From Bradyrhizobium sp. AS23.2 (GTDB lineage Bacteria; Pseudomonadota; Alphaproteobacteria; Rhizobiales; Xanthobacteraceae), in assembly GCF_001908185.1 (NCBI RefSeq), contig NZ_LGHM01000125.1, positions 55,644 to 119,643 of the forward strand: a DNA stretch of 64,000 nt. The letters are read 5' to 3'. A program made the position numbers and the translations under genes. Positions 10,281 through 19,117 of the stretch are shown here, piece by piece. Each line of letters opens with the position of its first letter. Within the stretch, counting starts at the first letter, position 1. Under the pieces are notes generated by a model. The model had not been told where the DNA came from. It searched no databases and was given only the letters and a program-made list of their open reading frames with translations.

Positions 10281-11699
10281 TTACGACCTTTGATAGTCGT
10301 CTTCAATCCGGATGATGTCGTCTTCCCCGAGATAGCTCCCAGTCTGGACCTCGATCAGTTCCAGCATGATTTTACCTGGGTTCTCCATCCGGTGGACGGC
10401 GCCCATGGGAATGTAGATCGACTCGTTCTCGTGCACCGTCTTCACGGTCTCGTTGACGGTCACCCGGGCGGCACCGCGGACCACGATCCAGTGCTCGGCA
10501 CGGTGATGGTGCTTCTGAAGCGACAGCCGCCCGCCCGGCTTCACCACGATGCGCTTGACCTGGTGGCGCTCGCCATTGTCGACGGACTGATAGCTGCCCC
10601 ACGGCCGATGCACCTTCAAATGCTCCTCGGTCACCTTCGGTGCGACCGCCTTGAGCTTGGTCACCAGACGCTTCAGGCCGTTGGCATCTTTCTGGCGCGA
10701 GACGAGAACCGCGTCTGCGGTGGCGACCACGACGAGATCGTCGACGCCTTCAAGCGCGACCAGCGCCTGGTCGGTGGTGACGTTACAGTTGCGGGAATCT
10801 TCGAACACGGCAGTGCCGTTCGCGGCATTGCCTTGCGCATCCTTCTCCGACAATTCCCACACCGCGTGCCAGGAGCCGACGTCGGACCAGCCGCACGACA
10901 CCGGCACGACGGCGGCGCGCGAGGTCTTCTCCATCACCGCATAGTCGATCGAGATCGCCTGCGCTGCGCCGAAGGCCTGCGGCTCCAGCGTCACGAAGCC
11001 GAGATCGCGGCCGGCATTGGTGACCGCATTGGAGACTGCCTCCACGCTCGCCGCATCCACCTTGCGGTATTCGTCGAGCAGGACAGCGGCCGGGAACATG
11101 AAGTTGCCGCTGTTCCAGAGATAACCCGAAGTGACGTAGTCGGCCGCCGTCACGGCGTCCGGCTTCTCGACGAAGCGCGCAACCGCGTGCACCTCACCGG
11201 AGATCACTTCGCCCGGGCTGATATAGCCGTATTCGGTCGCCGGCCGCTCCGGCTTGACGCCGAAAGTGACGATGCGCCCGGCATTCGCGGCGGCAAGGCC
11301 CTCACGACACGCGGCGACGAAGGCGGCATTGTCCTGCACCACGTGGTCAGCGGCGAGCGCAAGCACGATCGCCTCGCTGTCACGGTTCTGCGCGAACACC
11401 GCACCGGCGGCGATCGCGGGGCCGGAGTCGCGCCGCATCGGCTCGAGGATCACGTCGGCCTCGATGCCGATCTCGGCGAGCTGCTCCAGCACCATGAAGC
11501 GGTAGGACGCGTTGGTGATGACGATCGGACGATCGAACAGCGACGGATCGGAGACGCGCAGCAGCGTGTCCTGGAAGGTCGAGCGCGTGCCGAACAGCGG
11601 CAGGAATTGCTTGGGACGCACCTCGCGCGAAGCCGGCCACAGCCGCGTGCCGGCACCGCCGCACATGATCAGGGGAATAATGCGTTTGTCCATCGTCAT
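10281..11699 (-). CDS. manC: mannose-1-phosphate guanylyltransferase / mannose-6-phosphate isomerase (ManC/XanB type)
   Basis: 472 residues. The N-terminal GDP-mannose pyrophosphorylase domain has GGAGTRLWPASR and FVEKPD, and the C-terminal type II phosphomannose isomerase cupin has QKHHHRAEHWIVVRG. It makes GDP-mannose from mannose-1-phosphate and, through the cupin, may interconvert fructose-6-P and mannose-6-P. ATG 11699 has AAGG six bases upstream. The open frame extends to 11774 without a better start. It begins one base after the stop of the epimerase gene, so the two are co-translated. GDP-mannose could feed the GT4 transferases in this region. Confidence 0.93.
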   Translation of the reverse strand: MTMDKRIIPLIMCGGAGTRLWPASREVRPKQFLPLFGTRSTFQDTLLRVSDPSLFDRPIVITNASYRFMVLEQLAEIGIEADVILEPMRRDSGPAIAAGAVFAQNRDSEAIVLALAADHVVQDNAAFVAACREGLAAANAGRIVTFGVKPERPATEYGYISPGEVISGEVHAVARFVEKPDAVTAADYVTSGYLWNSGNFMFPAAVLLDEYRKVDAASVEAVSNAVTNAGRDLGFVTLEPQAFGAAQAISIDYAVMEKTSRAAVVPVSCGWSDVGSWHAVWELSEKDAQGNAANGTAVFEDSRNCNVTTDQALVALEGVDDLVVVATADAVLVSRQKDANGLKRLVTKLKAVAPKVTEEHLKVHRPWGSYQSVDNGERHQVKRIVVKPGGRLSLQKHHHRAEHWIVVRGAARVTVNETVKTVHENESIYIPMGAVHRMENPGKIMLELIEVQTGSYLGEDDIIRIEDDYQRS

Positions 11700-11700
11700 T

Positions 11701-12690
11701 TCAAACCTTGAAGTGGTCCCGATACCAGGTGACAAAATTACGGATACCGTGCGCGATCGGCGTTGACGGCGCAAATCCGGTGTCGCGCATCAGATCCTCG
11801 ACATCCGCGAACGTTTCCAAAACATCTCCCGGCTGCATCGGCAGCAATTCTTTGATCGCCGTCCGACCCAGCTCCTGCTCCAGAAGTCCGACGACATGCA
11901 TCAGCTCTTCCGGATGGTGGTTGCCGACATTGTAGACCTTAGACGGCGCATTTGCGGCAGCCGGGTCATCCGCGGGCACCCGATCGATCAGCTTGGATAC
12001 TACACGGGTTACGTCGTCAATATAGGTGAAGTCGCGGCGCATCCGGCCATGGTTAAAGAGCCGGATCGGCCGGCCCTCCATGATGGCGTTCACAAACAGG
12101 AACATGGCCATATCGGGCCGGCCCCACGGGCCGTAGATGGTAAAAAAGCGCAGCCCCGTGACCGGCAGGCGGTACAGATGGCTGTAGGACTGCGCCATCA
12201 ATTCGTTCGCCTTCTTGGTTGCAGCATAGAAGCTCACAGGATGGTCGGTCCGGTCCTGCACCGCAAATGGCAGTTTGGTGTTGGCGCCATAAACGGAGGA
12301 TGACGAAGCGTAGACGAGATGACGACAACCGTTGTTGCGGCAGCCCTCGAGCACGTTGAGAAAGCCCTGGAGATTGGAATCGGCGTAAGCGTGCGGATGC
12401 TCGATCGAGTAGCGCACGCCGGCCTGGGCTGCCAGATGCACGACCTTGGCAAATCCGTGCCGCGCAAACAGCGCCGCGATCGCCTCGCGGTCGGCAAGAT
12501 CGGCCTCCACGAAGGAGAAGCGGGAATCGTTCCTGAGCAGCTCCAGGCGCGCCCGTTTCAGCGCCGGATCGTAATAGCTGTTGAGATTGTCGAGCCCGAC
12601 GACGGGCCGGCCTTCGCCTAAAAGCTGCCGGGCGACGTGAAAGCCGATGAAGCCGGCGGCACCCGTGACCAAAATCGCCTGATCCGTCAT
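11701..12690 (-). CDS. UDP-glucuronate 4-epimerase-like SDR (LpsL type)
   Basis: 329 residues of the extended SDR fold. NAD motif TGAAGFIGFHVA at the N-terminus, catalytic Ser in ASSSSVYG, and Tyr/Lys in YAATKK. The segments FFTIYGPWGRPDMA, LFNHGRMRRDFTYIDDV and NVGNHHP fit UDP-glucuronate 4-epimerases such as rhizobial LpsL, which make UDP-galacturonate. It could supply galacturonic acid for core or O-chain. A different UDP-hexuronate epimerase cannot be excluded. The upstream spacer is full of short tandem duplications. Confidence 0.88.
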   Translation of the reverse strand: MTDQAILVTGAAGFIGFHVARQLLGEGRPVVGLDNLNSYYDPALKRARLELLRNDSRFSFVEADLADREAIAALFARHGFAKVVHLAAQAGVRYSIEHPHAYADSNLQGFLNVLEGCRNNGCRHLVYASSSSVYGANTKLPFAVQDRTDHPVSFYAATKKANELMAQSYSHLYRLPVTGLRFFTIYGPWGRPDMAMFLFVNAIMEGRPIRLFNHGRMRRDFTYIDDVTRVVSKLIDRVPADDPAAANAPSKVYNVGNHHPEELMHVVGLLEQELGRTAIKELLPMQPGDVLETFADVEDLMRDTGFAPSTPIAHGIRNFVTWYRDHFKV

Positions 12691-12702
12691 CCTGTTCCCA
12701 AG

Positions 12703-12859
12703 AGATCCTTCGACCGCAGATCCTTCGCCCGCGGCACCTGTTTAGCCGCCGTATTGAGGGGGTCGCAATAGCCCCTCGCTCCTCATAGCGGCTCCTCACA
12801 ACGGCTGTTCATATCGGCTGTTCATATCACTTATTGCAAGATCGGCTTGCAAGACCGGC
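12703..12859. repeat. three adjacent short tandem duplications in the divergent spacer
   Basis: Three separate doubled units lie in one spacer. AGATCCTTCGACCGC is repeated at 12703-12717 and 12718-12732 with one mismatch. CGGCTGTTCATAT is repeated exactly at 12802-12814 and 12815-12827. TTGCAAGATCGGC is repeated at 12834-12846 and 12847-12859 with one mismatch. The spacer separates the minus-strand epimerase from the plus-strand flippase-like gene, so it must hold promoters for both. Confidence 0.8.
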
Positions 12860-12944
12860 GCCAAAACCATACCAAAGCGGCGGAATTCGGCGCCCGGCGT
12901 CGGGTTGCCTCAAATCTTCGCAAACCCCTGTTCATGCGGGCGAG

Positions 12945-13904
12945 ATGCGCCGAATCCTGCTGTCCACGGCCAAGATCCTGATTTCCGCGGCGCTGCTCTA
13001 TCTGGCGCTGCGCAAGGTCGATCTGTCCGAACTGATTTCGCGCTTCACCGCGACCAGCCTGTTCTGGATCGCCATGGCGATCGCGGTCACGTTCCTGCAA
13101 ATCTTCGTCGGCGTGCTGCGCTGGCGCGAGATCAGCGCCGAATGCGGCGCGCCGCTCGAACTCGGCCGCGCCATGCGCTACAACGTGATCGGCGCGTTCT
13201 TCAATCAGACCCTGCCGTCCGCGATCGGCGGCGACGCGGTCCGGCTGTGGCTGGTCGCGCGCGCCGGCGCCGGATGGCGTACGGCCACCTACTCCATCTT
13301 CGTTGATCGCGCGATCGGCCTCATCGCGCTCGCAATCCTCATCGTCGCGAGCCTGCCCTGGAGCTACGGGCTCATCACCGATCCGAACGGACGCTCGGCG
13401 CTGCTGCTCGTCGACCTCGCGGCGCTCGCAGGCGGCCTCGGTTTCCTGATCTTCGGCGCGCTGAAATGGTCGTGGCTGAAGACCTGGTGGGCCACCCACC
13501 ACATCCACGCCTGCGCCGTGATCGCCAACCGCGTGATCTTCAGCCCGACGCGCGGACCGATCGTCGCGATCCTGTCGTTCATCGTTCACGTGCTCACCGT
13601 CGTCATCGCCTGGTGCGTGGTGCAGTCGATCGCCGCGCCGGTCAGCTTCGGGCAGATATTCCTGCTCATTCCGCCGGTCATGCTGATCACCTTGATGCCG
13701 ATCTCGATCGCCGGCTGGGGCGTGCGCGAGGCGACCATGGGGCTGGCCTTCGGCTTCGCCGGGCTCGCTGCGAATGAAGGCGTCAACGTCTCGCTCCTGT
13801 TCGGCGCGGTCTCCTTCATCGTCGGCGCGTTCGGCGGCCTCGTCTGGATCCTGAGCGCGGAGAAAGCCGCGCAAGGATCCGCCCCGATCGGAGTGCCGGA
13901 GTGA
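12945..13904 (+). CDS. lysylphosphatidylglycerol synthase TM region / UPF0104 flippase-like membrane protein
   Basis: 319 residues from ATG 12945, with about eight membrane segments. The sequence matches the LPG_synthase_TM family: 'NQTLPSAIGGDAVRLWLV' near residue 85 and 'ISIAGWGVREATMG' near residue 260. Members include the membrane half of MprF and stand-alone proteins linked to glycolipid pathways, where a flippase or transport role is suggested but not proven for most. The stop overlaps the GTG of the following initiating transferase by four bases, which ties it to O-antigen lipid-carrier biosynthesis. The frame is open from 12834, but upstream starts would add non-family sequence. Confidence 0.85.
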   Translation: MRRILLSTAKILISAALLYLALRKVDLSELISRFTATSLFWIAMAIAVTFLQIFVGVLRWREISAECGAPLELGRAMRYNVIGAFFNQTLPSAIGGDAVRLWLVARAGAGWRTATYSIFVDRAIGLIALAILIVASLPWSYGLITDPNGRSALLLVDLAALAGGLGFLIFGALKWSWLKTWWATHHIHACAVIANRVIFSPTRGPIVAILSFIVHVLTVVIAWCVVQSIAAPVSFGQIFLLIPPVMLITLMPISIAGWGVREATMGLAFGFAGLAANEGVNVSLLFGAVSFIVGAFGGLVWILSAEKAAQGSAPIGVPE

Positions 13905-14920
13905 GCCAGGCCACTGACGCTCTCGCCGCGATGCCCTCGCTGCTGGCCGTCGCGATCGCCGCACTGATGTCGGCCTTCATCACCTGGACCAGCCGCCCCC
14001 TGCTCCAGCGCTATGCGCTGGCGCGGCCGAATGCGCGCTCCTCGCATCGCATCCCGACCCCGCAGGGCGCGGGCATCGCGGTGATCGCCGCGACCCTCAT
14101 AGTCGCCTCGGTCTGGGCCGCCTTTGCCGGCGTCACGATCCCGCCGGCGCTCATCGCCGCGACGGTCTTGATCGCACTGGTCGGATTTGCCGACGACATC
14201 GTGTCGCTGCCGGTGCTGCTGCGGCTCGTGCTGCAAGCCGCCGCCGTCGGCGCGGTCGTGTTCACCGCGCCCGACACCGCGCACATCGTGCCGGCGCTGC
14301 CGCTTGCGCTGGAGCGCAGCTTCATCCTGATCGCCGGCGTCTGGTTCGTGAACCTCGTCAACTTCATGGACGGGCTCGACCTGATGACGGTGGCGGAAGT
14401 GGTGCCGGTCACAGCGGCCCTGCTGCTGCTCGGATGGCTCGGCGAGGTGTCGTGGCCGGCAGCGCTGATCGCCGCGACACTGTGCGGCGGCATGCTCGGC
14501 TTTGCGCCTTTCAACCGTCCGGTCGCAAAGGTGTTCCTGGGCGACGTCGGCAGCCTGCCGATCGGCCTTCTGCTCGGCTGGTGCCTGCTCGAGCTTGCCT
14601 GGCGCGGACAAGCCGCTGCGGCGCTGCTGCTGCCGGCTTACTATCTCGCGGATTCGACCCTCACTCTGTTACGGCGCATCGCGCGGCGCGAACCGTTCTG
14701 GTCGGCACATCGCACGCATTTCTACCAGCGCGCCACCGACAACGGTTTTTCGGTCCCGCGGGTGATCGGCGAGGTCTTTCTGCTCAACCTCGTCCTCGCT
14801 GGGCTCGCCATCCTCACCGTTCGCGCCGGATCGATGGCCGTCACCTCGTTCGCGCTTGGCGCGGGCGCAATCGCGATCGGCTTCGTCCTGCGGCGCTTCT
14901 CCCGTCCTCAGGCGTCCTGA
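13901..14920 (+). CDS. undecaprenyl-phosphate sugar-1-phosphate transferase (MraY/WecA/WbpL family)
   Basis: 339 residues with about ten membrane segments. Family motifs: GFADDIVSLP (the DD motif), NLVNFMDGLD, FLGDVGSLPIGLLLG and the C-terminal His box HRTHFYQR. The enzyme moves a HexNAc-1-phosphate from a UDP-sugar to undecaprenyl phosphate at the inner membrane and so starts an O-chain. It starts at GTG 13901 inside GTGA, overlapping the stop of the flippase-like gene, a classic coupling arrangement. With a WbpM-like dehydratase and a WbpV-like reductase nearby, the substrate could be UDP-QuiNAc or a related 6-deoxy sugar, as for WbpL. It converges on the reductase gene, with the two ends overlapping by 13 bases. 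Confidence 0.9.
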   Translation: MSQATDALAAMPSLLAVAIAALMSAFITWTSRPLLQRYALARPNARSSHRIPTPQGAGIAVIAATLIVASVWAAFAGVTIPPALIAATVLIALVGFADDIVSLPVLLRLVLQAAAVGAVVFTAPDTAHIVPALPLALERSFILIAGVWFVNLVNFMDGLDLMTVAEVVPVTAALLLLGWLGEVSWPAALIAATLCGGMLGFAPFNRPVAKVFLGDVGSLPIGLLLGWCLLELAWRGQAAAALLLPAYYLADSTLTLLRRIARREPFWSAHRTHFYQRATDNGFSVPRVIGEVFLLNLVLAGLAILTVRAGSMAVTSFALGAGAIAIGFVLRRFSRPQAS

Positions 14921-15855
14921 TTGGACAGCGCGAGCCGCAGACCCTCGTCGAGAGTGACCTGCGGCTGCCAGCCGGTGGCCATCGCCTTGGAAACGTCGAG
15001 CTCGAGCGAGCCGATCAGGCTGTCATGCGTATCCTGCCGGCCAATCATGCCGAGGAGCCTGCCAAGCAGGTCTGGCGACATCCTGAACAAACGCGGGCTC
15101 TTGCCGGATGCCTTGGCCAGCCGTTCGATGAATTCGGGCGTCGAGACCTGTTCCCTGTCGGCCACCAGAAATATCTCGAAATTGCTCGCAGGGTCGGGAT
15201 GGGCAAGCCTGCGCAGGATGAACGACGACAGGTTCTGCACGGCAAGGAAGGCGCGGTGATTACGGATCGCGGCGAAGGGCAGCGGCAACCCCACGTTCAC
15301 CGCACGCGAGAGCAGCGCGAAATTGCCTTTGGCGCCCGCACCATAGACCAGCGGGGGCCTGATCACGGAGATATTCATGTCGCAATCGCGCGCGAGCGTC
15401 CTCAAGCCCGCCTCGGCCGCGGCCTTGGACATGCCATAGAGGCCGCGCGGCGTCAGGGTATCGTCTTCGCTGAACGGCCGGCGGCCCTCACTGCTGCGGC
15501 CGTGCACGAGCACGGTGCTGACGAAGATGAACTGGCGTACGCCGGCCGTCGCCGCGCAGCGCGCCAGTTGCAGGGTGCCGGCGAGGTTGGTGTTGCGATA
15601 GAGCTGGACCGCGTGCTCATCGTGCTTGTGATGGACCCTGGCGGCGAGATGGACGACAGCGTCGACGTCTTCGAGCGCAGCCTGCCAATCGGTATCGGGA
15701 CCGATCGATTCGATCATGACCTCGTTGTCGATGCCCTCCGGGCTGCGGACCGCGCGCCGGACCGACCATCCCTCGCGCGCCAGTGCGGGGGCGACATGAC
15801 GGCCGACGAAGCCGCTCGCTCCCGTCACCAGCACGACCGGTTTGCGCTCGCTCAT
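14908..15855 (-). CDS. NAD-dependent epimerase/dehydratase, WbpV-like 4-ketoreductase candidate
   Basis: 315-residue SDR. NAD motif VTGASGFVGRHVA, Ser/Thr in FVSTVLVHG, and the catalytic pair in YGMSK. The sequence style (HLAARVHHKHDE, RPPLVYGAGAKGNF) fits the WbpV group, which reduces the 4-keto product of a WbpM-type dehydratase to UDP-QuiNAc. Its last 13 bases overlap the convergent WecA/WbpL-like gene. Its ATG overlaps the stop of the GT4 gene by four bases, so it is the last gene of the hldD-to-reductase minus-strand string. The assigned substrate is inference from context. Confidence 0.83.
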   Translation of the reverse strand: MSERKPVVLVTGASGFVGRHVAPALAREGWSVRRAVRSPEGIDNEVMIESIGPDTDWQAALEDVDAVVHLAARVHHKHDEHAVQLYRNTNLAGTLQLARCAATAGVRQFIFVSTVLVHGRSSEGRRPFSEDDTLTPRGLYGMSKAAAEAGLRTLARDCDMNISVIRPPLVYGAGAKGNFALLSRAVNVGLPLPFAAIRNHRAFLAVQNLSSFILRRLAHPDPASNFEIFLVADREQVSTPEFIERLAKASGKSPRLFRMSPDLLGRLLGMIGRQDTHDSLIGSLELDVSKAMATGWQPQVTLDEGLRLALSNQDA

Positions 15856-17072
15856 CGTTGTTCCGCCAGCTCCGGGTTGCGCAACAATTCGTCGATCAGA
15901 CCGGCATAGGCGTTCATCGCGACGGTCCGGTCGAATCGCGATGCCGCCTTCACCGCGCGCTCCGCCATGGCGGCGGCGTCGGCGCGGGACGCTGCGCGGA
16001 TCGCCTCGGCGAGCCGATCGGCGCGGCCCGGCGTCACGACCCAGCCGAGTCCGTTCTCTACCACCGTCAGCGCGGCCTCGGCCTCCGGCTCGGAAACCAG
16101 CACCACGGGACGGCCGACCGCCAGCAGATTGTAGAACCGGCTCGGCACCGACACCCCCGCAACGTCCTTCCGGTACGGAATGATCCAGAGATTGGCGGAC
16201 GCCAGAAACGCCTCGAGCTCGGCATCCTCCACGCGCGCCACGAAGGAGACATTGGACAGGTTCGCCGCCGCCTGCAACTGCTTCAGCCGCTCGAAGCCGA
16301 TGCCCCAGCCGGAGAGCAGGAAGTGGATGTCCGCCTCGTCCTTGAGCAGGCGCGCCGCCTCGAACACGATCTCCGGATCATGGGTGAAGCCGAGATTTCC
16401 TGACAGGCCGACGACAAAGCGGGCCGACAGCGCCCGCCGGAACGGATTATCCGATGTCAGGGGACGCGGCGCGGGCACGAGTGTCGCCCAGTTCGGGATG
16501 AAGCGGATCTTGTTCCGCGTCATCCCGGAATAGCTCAGCAGCGGCCCCTCCGCATCGCGGCCGATGGTGATGACGGCATTGAGCGCGCGAAACATCAGGC
16601 TGTTGGCTGCGCGCATCGCCCTCGTCACGATCGAACCGGGCTTGAGCAGGCCCGCCATTACCAGCACGTCGGGGAAGAGGTCGTGCATGATCAGCGCCGA
16701 GCGCGCGCCCTTGAGCCTTGCCGCCGCCGCGACCGCGTAAGGCAGCATGAACGGCGCGGTGACGGTGAGTACGACATCAGCTCGCCTCAGCTCCCGCATC
16801 AAGGCGAAAAACGTGCGCGCCACGAATAGCAGTTCGGACACGCCGCGCCGCACCAGCGCCGCCTTCCCCGCCATCCGGTTCTTGATCGCAACGACGCGTG
16901 GCCGGCCCGGGCCGGTCTGCGAGTCCGGCAACGCGCCGGGCGAGCCCGAGAGCACGACGACCTCGTGGTTTTCGGCGAGACGGCAGGCGATCTCGGCCAT
17001 GATCGCCGCGGTCGTGCTCGGATCCGGTGGATAATGCTGGCTGGCGACGACGATCTTGCCTTGAGACTGCAT
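15852..17072 (-). CDS. GT4 family glycosyltransferase (WbuB-like)
   Basis: 406 residues from ATG 17072. The frame is open further, but the family starts at 'KIVVASQHYPPDPSTTAAIM'. GT-B fold marks: an N-terminal acceptor domain and a C-terminal donor domain with 'VGLSGNLGFTHDPEIVFEAA', 'SVPSRFYNLLAVGRPVVLV' and the acidic pair in SEPEAEA. It probably adds a deoxyhexosamine or hexose to the undecaprenyl-linked chain in the cytosol. It begins two bases after the stop of the WbpM-like gene and overlaps the following reductase gene by four bases, so all three are co-translated. Confidence 0.87.
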   Translation of the reverse strand: MQSQGKIVVASQHYPPDPSTTAAIMAEIACRLAENHEVVVLSGSPGALPDSQTGPGRPRVVAIKNRMAGKAALVRRGVSELLFVARTFFALMRELRRADVVLTVTAPFMLPYAVAAAARLKGARSALIMHDLFPDVLVMAGLLKPGSIVTRAMRAANSLMFRALNAVITIGRDAEGPLLSYSGMTRNKIRFIPNWATLVPAPRPLTSDNPFRRALSARFVVGLSGNLGFTHDPEIVFEAARLLKDEADIHFLLSGWGIGFERLKQLQAAANLSNVSFVARVEDAELEAFLASANLWIIPYRKDVAGVSVPSRFYNLLAVGRPVVLVSEPEAEAALTVVENGLGWVVTPGRADRLAEAIRAASRADAAAMAERAVKAASRFDRTVAMNAYAGLIDELLRNPELAEQR

Positions 17073-17074
17073 GG

Positions 17075-18988
17075 TCAGGCCGCGGTCGACCCGAATTCCG
17101 GAACCGCATCCTTCAGGATCGTCCTGATGGTGGCACGATCGTCGCGCGCAATCGCCTGCTCCAGCGCCGCGATCCACTTGCGCAGCGTCTGCATCGGTGG
17201 CTCGTTCGGCTGCGCGGCCATGATGCCGGCAACGCCGATCTCGCGGGTCGGCTCCTCGGATGCGAACAGGATCTCGTGCAGGCGCTCGCCCGGCCGCATG
17301 CCCGTGAACACGACCTCGATGTCGTAGCCGGGCTGGAGGCCCGAGAGGCGGATCATGCGTTCGGCGAGATCGACGATCTTGACCGGCTGGCCCATGTTGA
17401 GCACGTAGACCGAGACGTCCGAGCGCACCGTTCCGAGCGCGTGCGTTGCCGCCGTAATGACGAGATCGCAGGCCTCGCGGATGGTCATGAAGTAGCGCAC
17501 CATGTCGGGATGCGTCACCGTCACGGGACCACCGGCCTCGATCTGGGCCTTGAACTTCGGCACCACCGAGCCGTTCGACGCCAGCACATTGCCGAACCGG
17601 ACCGAGATCAGCCGCATCGGCGGCTTGGCACCGCCGCTCCCTGCCGCAAGATCATGATCGAGCGCCTGGCAGTACATCTCGGCGAAGCGCTTGGTCAGGC
17701 CGAGCATCGACACCGGCTCGATCGCCTTGTCGGTCGAGATCATCACCATGGCCTCGGCGCCGGCAGCAAGCGCTGCGTCGGCAACGTTGATCGAGCCGAA
17801 GATGTTGGTCTTGACGCCCTCGCTCCAGTCGCGCTCGAGGATCGGCACGTGCTTGAGCGCGGCGGCGTGGAACACGATGTCCGGCTTGAACTCGGTCATC
17901 AGGCGCGTGATGCGCTCGCGGTCGCGGATGTCTGCGATCCGCCCCTCGATCGCTGCGGCCGAGCCGTGCGCGGCGAGCGCTTCCGTGACGGCATAGAGCG
18001 CCGGCTCGGAATTCTCCACGATCAGGAGGCGCGCGGCGCCGAAGGCGATGACGCGCTCGCAGATCTCGGAACCGATCGAGCCGCCGCCGCCGGTGACGAT
18101 CACCGCCTTGCCCCTGATCAGGGCTTCGAGGCGTGCATAGTCGATCTTCTCGCTCGGCCGCAGCAACAGGTCCTCGACCGCGACGGCCGTGAGCCGCGGC
18201 GTATCGCCACTCTCGAGCGAAGGCATGCGGTTGACGATCACGCCGAGCTTGCGCGCCCGCATTAGGATCGATTCCGGATGCGCTTCCGGCTCGAACGCCG
18301 ACGGCGTCATGATGAGGCGCGCAATCGCCTTGTTGCGCTTGGCGAAGTCGGCGATGACGTCTTCGACATCGTCGATGCCGCCCAGCACCGGCACGTTGCG
18401 GATGAACTGCCCGAGATCGGAGGTCGACGGCGACAACACGCCGACCGGCCAGATGCGCTTGATCGCCCCACTTTCGATGCCGCGCAACAGCACCTCGGCA
18501 TCCGCGGCCCGGCCGATCAGCAGCGTCGGCGCGGCGTCCTCGTGCCTCGCGTGACGTCGTACCCGCGTATAGCGGAAATAGCGGTAGGCGAACCGCCCTG
18601 CACTGAGGAAGGAGATCTCGAAGAACCAGTAGAGGACGATGGTCACCTTGCCGAGAAAGAAGGCGCCGCGGACGTTGGGCGCGACGAAGACGTAGTCGAG
18701 CACGAGGAGAGCAACTGTCAGCACCGTCGCGACGCGGATGATGTTCAACGCATCAGGAAGCGAGATGAAGCGCCATTTCGTCGTGGTCAGGTTGAAGATG
18801 AAGAACACGACCACGCTGAAGGCGAGGAAGTAAGGCAGGATCTGAAACAGGAGCGGCAGGCGATCGAAGAAGCCTTGGCCGCCCTCGAAGCGCAGATAGA
18901 AAGCGGCGAACAGCGCCGCCGTGGTTGCCAGCAGGTCGTGGAGCGCGATCAGGAAATTGCGCATAGTGAGATGCGAGAGACGCGTCAT
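17075..18988 (-). CDS. WbpM/PglF-type nucleotide-sugar 4,6-dehydratase (polysaccharide biosynthesis protein)
   Basis: 637 residues from ATG 18988. Other in-frame ATGs at 19042 and 19063 are possible, but the family start 'MTRLSHLTMRNFLIALHDLL' favours 18988. Four N-terminal membrane segments, a first Rossmann-like domain (LLIGRAADAEVLL), then the catalytic SDR domain with TGGGGSIGSEICERV, HAAALKHVP and ISTDKAIEPVSMLGLTKR. The usual SDR Tyr is Met (SMLGLTKR), the SMK triad known for this long family. It converts UDP-GlcNAc to the UDP-4-keto-6-deoxy sugar used for QuiNAc or FucNAc. It lies in the hldD-hldE-ligase minus-strand run. Confidence 0.9.
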   Translation of the reverse strand: MTRLSHLTMRNFLIALHDLLATTAALFAAFYLRFEGGQGFFDRLPLLFQILPYFLAFSVVVFFIFNLTTTKWRFISLPDALNIIRVATVLTVALLVLDYVFVAPNVRGAFFLGKVTIVLYWFFEISFLSAGRFAYRYFRYTRVRRHARHEDAAPTLLIGRAADAEVLLRGIESGAIKRIWPVGVLSPSTSDLGQFIRNVPVLGGIDDVEDVIADFAKRNKAIARLIMTPSAFEPEAHPESILMRARKLGVIVNRMPSLESGDTPRLTAVAVEDLLLRPSEKIDYARLEALIRGKAVIVTGGGGSIGSEICERVIAFGAARLLIVENSEPALYAVTEALAAHGSAAAIEGRIADIRDRERITRLMTEFKPDIVFHAAALKHVPILERDWSEGVKTNIFGSINVADAALAAGAEAMVMISTDKAIEPVSMLGLTKRFAEMYCQALDHDLAAGSGGAKPPMRLISVRFGNVLASNGSVVPKFKAQIEAGGPVTVTHPDMVRYFMTIREACDLVITAATHALGTVRSDVSVYVLNMGQPVKIVDLAERMIRLSGLQPGYDIEVVFTGMRPGERLHEILFASEEPTREIGVAGIMAAQPNEPPMQTLRKWIAALEQAIARDDRATIRTILKDAVPEFGSTAA

Positions 18989-19050
18989 CCGCCGACCGAT
19001 GAAAATCCCGTTAGTTGCAACCTGACCGCGCTGATAGCCCATCTCGGCGA

Positions 19051-19110
19051 GACTTGCCAGCATAAGACTTGCCAGAACAAGACTTGCCAGAACCAGACTT
19101 GCCAGCCGCG
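19051..19110. repeat. 15-bp tandem repeat, four units, between O-antigen ligase and WbpM-like genes
   Basis: Units start GACTTGCCAG at 19051, 19066, 19081 and 19096, followed by CATAA, AACAA, AACCA and CCGCG. The repeat covers the spacer and the most upstream ATG (19063) of the WbpM-like frame, so copy number would change the distance between the two genes and perhaps the N-terminus. Unit length matches the 15-bp repeat at 34991. Confidence 0.9.
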
Positions 19111-19117
19111 CGGCCGT

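Noticed and set aside
12831..13964. 377-codon minus-strand frame opposite the flippase-like gene
   Set aside because: Translation is rich in Arg, Asp, Glu and Gln with no membrane or enzyme pattern, while the plus strand has clear membrane segments and family motifs.
19051..19110. CRISPR array
   Set aside because: The units are 15 bp and directly adjacent without unique spacers, so this is a simple tandem repeat. No cas gene is present.
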